DNA of 17,088 bases from an uncultured Bacteroides sp. (lineage in GTDB: Bacteria > Bacteroidota > Bacteroidia > Bacteroidales > Bacteroidaceae), in the NCBI GenBank assembly GCA_900553815.1, contig USEY01000066.1, positions 1 to 17,088 of the forward strand, in the 5' to 3' direction. Each line of letters begins with the position of its first letter. The first letter of the stretch is position 1. Positions 14,575 to 17,088 of this stretch are shown piece by piece. The notes below the pieces were generated by a model. The model saw only the letters and a program-made list of their open reading frames with translations. It did not search any database and was not told the DNA's origin. Made by a program: the position numbers and the translations under genes.

Positions 14575-17025
14575 TTATTGATTGTTCTCTGTTTTTACTT
14601 GAGCAGGACTGATCGTGATAAGAGCTGGTTTTATCTCTTCTCCTTTGGTTTGTGCCTGCACAGCAAAAGCATGCTCTTGTTGATGTACGTAGATAGAAGC
14701 TAAGCCGTTGGCGGCTTGAATTCGTCGTGAGCCACGGGCAGTTCCTTGATTTTGAACCAAGGCATTCCGGGCTGTACTGCTGAACTCAATAACGTGGCTG
14801 GCATCCAAACAGCGTATGCCTTCTTTGTCCAGCACTTCTGCCTGTATCAATATCGTATCGGAGTCAAGTATGTTTTGACTCAGTCGTATTTGGGTAGCTT
14901 CTCCCCATTCTTTTGTTTGATAATCTTGCCTGATTTGGTCGTGAAGGCGCTGATTATCTTTCTGTCCGATGGCTTCTATTTTGTTGCTACCTTCTGTAAA
15001 TTTAACGTTCCAATGAAATCCGGCTGCGGGATAGTCTTGACTGTTTCGTTGTTTCTTACCTTGAGACACACCGTTGACGAACAGTTCTACTTCATCACAA
15101 TTAGAGTAAACCAATACCTCTTTTTCTTCATCAGGCTTTCCCCATCGTACAGGCCAAGTATGTCCGTAAATGTGTAGCATGGGTTGCTTGCTCCAGTAGG
15201 ATTGAAATACATAGTAGCTTTCCTTGGGGGTTCCATCACGTTGTACTACTCCCTTTTGATTGACGTAGGGAATGGGGTTGTAAGGGCGCAGAGGGGTGGA
15301 GAAGTCCTTGAAGGTCCAAAACAGGCTTCCGGTGAGCCAGGGCATTGTTTCCTGTTCCTTCAGATGCCAGTCAAACAGGCGGATGATATAGCTTTCACTC
15401 CAATCACTGTTGCGGTCGCCTGCCTCAATATCGAATGATGATCGGTTGTTGGTCTTCTGTTCTTCTGCATGGCGCCCTGCATGGCTGTCGCCTCCCCACT
15501 CGGCATGTAGAAAGTGGCGTGTACGGTCTTTTTCCGTTTTTGCCATATCCTGATATTGTTGGAACTTACGGCTATACCAGCCTGCCCATATGGTAGGTGA
15601 GTAGACATCTACAATGTCTTTGCAGAAGTCGCACCGACGGATAACTGTGGAACGTGTAGCGTCGAGATGATGTGCCAGCTCGTTGAGTTCGTTCATAAAC
15701 GAACGTATGCTGTCTTGGTTGAAATATTCAAAGTCGCCGGGCCAGTCGTTTTCGTTGCCCAATCCCCAAAGAATGATGGAAGGATGATTGTAGTGTTGCC
15801 GTATCATGTTTTTGAGCATTTGCCTTGCCTGTTCTTTATAACGGTTGCCCCCCAGACCACCACGACACCAGGGAATCTCTTCCCATACCAGAAGGCCTAG
15901 TTCGTCACATAGGTTGAGAATGACAGACGATTGCTGATAGTGTCCTAACCGTATAAAGTTAGCACCCATATCCTTGATTTGTTTCATTTCCATGCGCATC
16001 ATCTTCTCTGTAAGTGCAGCTCCCACTCCGGCATGGTCTTCATGACGATGTGTACCATGCAATAGCAAGCGTTGCCCATTTAGGTAGAAAGGGCCATTTT
16101 CTTCAAATCGGTAGTGTCTGAATCCGAAGTGCTCAGTTGCTTGTATCGTATCGTTTTGAACTATTAATTCGGTGATTACGGTATAGAGATTGGGTTGATC
16201 GGGTGACCAGGTTTGCGGATGTTTCAAGGTGAATCCTGTTTGCAGGTTGGCGCCTGTATGAGATAACTGGTCATTCCATATGGTTCGTCCGTTGGGCGCA
16301 AGTACGCGTAAGTTTATTGTCTGCCAGTCATGACCTGTGGTCTGTAGCTTGATAGATACCTCGCCTTGTTTTCCTTGTTCATCCATTCGGGGAGTAATAT
16401 GTATGTATTCCAGATGAGAAGATGGTGTGTAAATCAAGTTGACGTAGCGGTATAGGCCTCCGTATAGGTTAAAATCGGACATATCGGACGGAATCAATTC
16501 TGTATCGCGGCTATTGTCACAACGAATGGCTACGGGAATCCTTCCTTTGAAACGTTCCCGACAAATGGAAGTCTTACAAAACTGGGCTACAGCATCTGTA
16601 ATATCAACTTTCCATTCATCATACCCACCTATATGAGAGGCTACCTTTTGGGTATAGATATAGACTTCGGTTTTTTGTCCGGCTCCTTCAAATTCTAGAT
16701 AAATCCGTCCGTTAGGATAAGGATTCTGTATGGACAAGGTGGTACGGTACCATCCTGGTCCTTGGTAATAGTTTACATCCGGGTCAACGGCATCTTCTGC
16801 ATTGAAGCAGTGGGGCAGGGTAATTTCTTCCCAAAGAGGTAGCGTCTCCGGTTTATCATTCCCACTAATCGGGCGCATTACTTCCCAAATGCTTCCCATA
16901 TCTTGGCGTATGAATTCCCAGTGTTTTGTAAGTCTTGTTCGGCTATCAGTAGGAATTAGTGCAGAAATATACTGGAAATGAATGCTGAGTAGAAGCAGGA
17001 TGCAGTGGATTCTATATATTTTCAT
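14575..17025 (-). CDS. Glycoside hydrolase family 2 enzyme (beta-galactosidase/beta-glucuronidase type), exported
   Basis: An 816-residue protein started at the ATG complementary to 17023-17025, which gives the signal sequence MKIYRIHCILLLLSIHFQYI; an ATG 14 codons upstream would spoil it. Domains: sugar-binding jelly roll (about 30-200, GPGWYRTTL, NLYGGLYR), immunoglobulin-like (205-305), TIM barrel (310-610) with acid/base Glu425 in GLGNEND and nucleophile Glu509 in FLHAEWGGD, then a DUF4982-like domain (615-690) and a further beta domain (710-805). NQKG at 589-592 matches the N-x-K motif by which beta-glucuronidases hold the carboxylate, but some GH2 galactosidases have a similar NDKG, so specificity is open. 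A glucuronidase role would fit the mannonate operon next door. The gene reads as lower in G+C than its neighbours (26 of 60 bases at 15121-15180 against 34 of 60 at 8101-8160), a possible sign of transfer. The 63 bases beyond it to the window end hold no convincing promoter. Confidence 0.88.
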   Translation of the reverse strand: MKIYRIHCILLLLSIHFQYISALIPTDSRTRLTKHWEFIRQDMGSIWEVMRPISGNDKPETLPLWEEITLPHCFNAEDAVDPDVNYYQGPGWYRTTLSIQNPYPNGRIYLEFEGAGQKTEVYIYTQKVASHIGGYDEWKVDITDAVAQFCKTSICRERFKGRIPVAIRCDNSRDTELIPSDMSDFNLYGGLYRYVNLIYTPSSHLEYIHITPRMDEQGKQGEVSIKLQTTGHDWQTINLRVLAPNGRTIWNDQLSHTGANLQTGFTLKHPQTWSPDQPNLYTVITELIVQNDTIQATEHFGFRHYRFEENGPFYLNGQRLLLHGTHRHEDHAGVGAALTEKMMRMEMKQIKDMGANFIRLGHYQQSSVILNLCDELGLLVWEEIPWCRGGLGGNRYKEQARQMLKNMIRQHYNHPSIILWGLGNENDWPGDFEYFNQDSIRSFMNELNELAHHLDATRSTVIRRCDFCKDIVDVYSPTIWAGWYSRKFQQYQDMAKTEKDRTRHFLHAEWGGDSHAGRHAEEQKTNNRSSFDIEAGDRNSDWSESYIIRLFDWHLKEQETMPWLTGSLFWTFKDFSTPLRPYNPIPYVNQKGVVQRDGTPKESYYVFQSYWSKQPMLHIYGHTWPVRWGKPDEEKEVLVYSNCDEVELFVNGVSQGKKQRNSQDYPAAGFHWNVKFTEGSNKIEAIGQKDNQRLHDQIRQDYQTKEWGEATQIRLSQNILDSDTILIQAEVLDKEGIRCLDASHVIEFSSTARNALVQNQGTARGSRRIQAANGLASIYVHQQEHAFAVQAQTKGEEIKPALITISPAQVKTENNQ

Positions 17026-17088
17026 GAATAAAATAAAATGAATGTCCGCAAACGTCCCAATTAGCAAAGTTTAAACAGGCTCTGAGAT

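Noticed and set aside
17055..17080. Promoter for the GH2 gene at the right edge
   Set aside because: On the minus strand a TA and a TTTG occur with three bases between instead of two, and no -33 partner is visible before the window ends.

Overview
The window looks like the chromosome of a gut Bacteroidales bacterium (Bacteroides, Phocaeicola or Prevotella type). Three things point there: the protein families (a DUF6377-type TPR regulator and many secreted or lipoprotein glycoside hydrolases), exact matches to the Bacteroidetes -7 promoter element TAnnTTTG in most real intergenic gaps, and A/T-rich start regions without strong Shine-Dalgarno sequences. No mobile element, tRNA, rRNA or CRISPR array is visible.

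Layout. (1) Positions 1-163 (-) hold the N-terminus of a membrane acyltransferase-like protein (DUF5009 type), divergent from a membrane-anchored TPR/HTH regulator of the DUF6377 type (260-1849, +). (2) A 383-base gap follows; it contains a candidate promoter, a 28-codon reading frame and a set of hairpins. It leads into a glucan-degrading group: a GH5 lipoprotein (2233-3501) and a GH3 beta-glucosidase (3544-5766) in one operon, then a separately transcribed GH30 lipoprotein (6067-7527). The set is what one expects for beta-1,3/1,6-linked glucan breakdown, but no SusC/SusD pair is in the window. (3) hemW, a radical-SAM housekeeping gene (7677-8810, +), overlaps tail to tail with the last gene of the next unit.

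(4) A minus-strand group runs from 13475 down to 8782: an SDR mannonate/fructuronate oxidoreductase, mannonate dehydratase UxuA, a secreted alpha/beta-hydrolase, and a secreted beta-propeller glycosidase-like protein that I cannot assign to a substrate. Strong inverted repeats sit between uxuA and the hydrolase and between the hydrolase and the propeller protein, so the operon is probably expressed in steps. (5) A divergent AraC-family regulator (13608-14513, +) shares a 132-base control region with the SDR gene; it contains two near-identical 12-base repeats exactly 21 bases apart, a good operator candidate. (6) A GH2 enzyme (14575-17025, -) converges on the regulator across an 18-bp perfect hairpin.

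Together, the right half reads as a hexuronate-glycan unit. Secreted GH2, propeller protein and esterase would release or trim a glucuronate-containing glycan, and the SDR and UxuA would convert fructuronate through mannonate to 2-keto-3-deoxygluconate. Isomerase (UxaC), KDG kinase and aldolase are not here. The left half is a small beta-glucan unit. The assignment of substrates is inference; the enzyme families are well supported by catalytic motifs.
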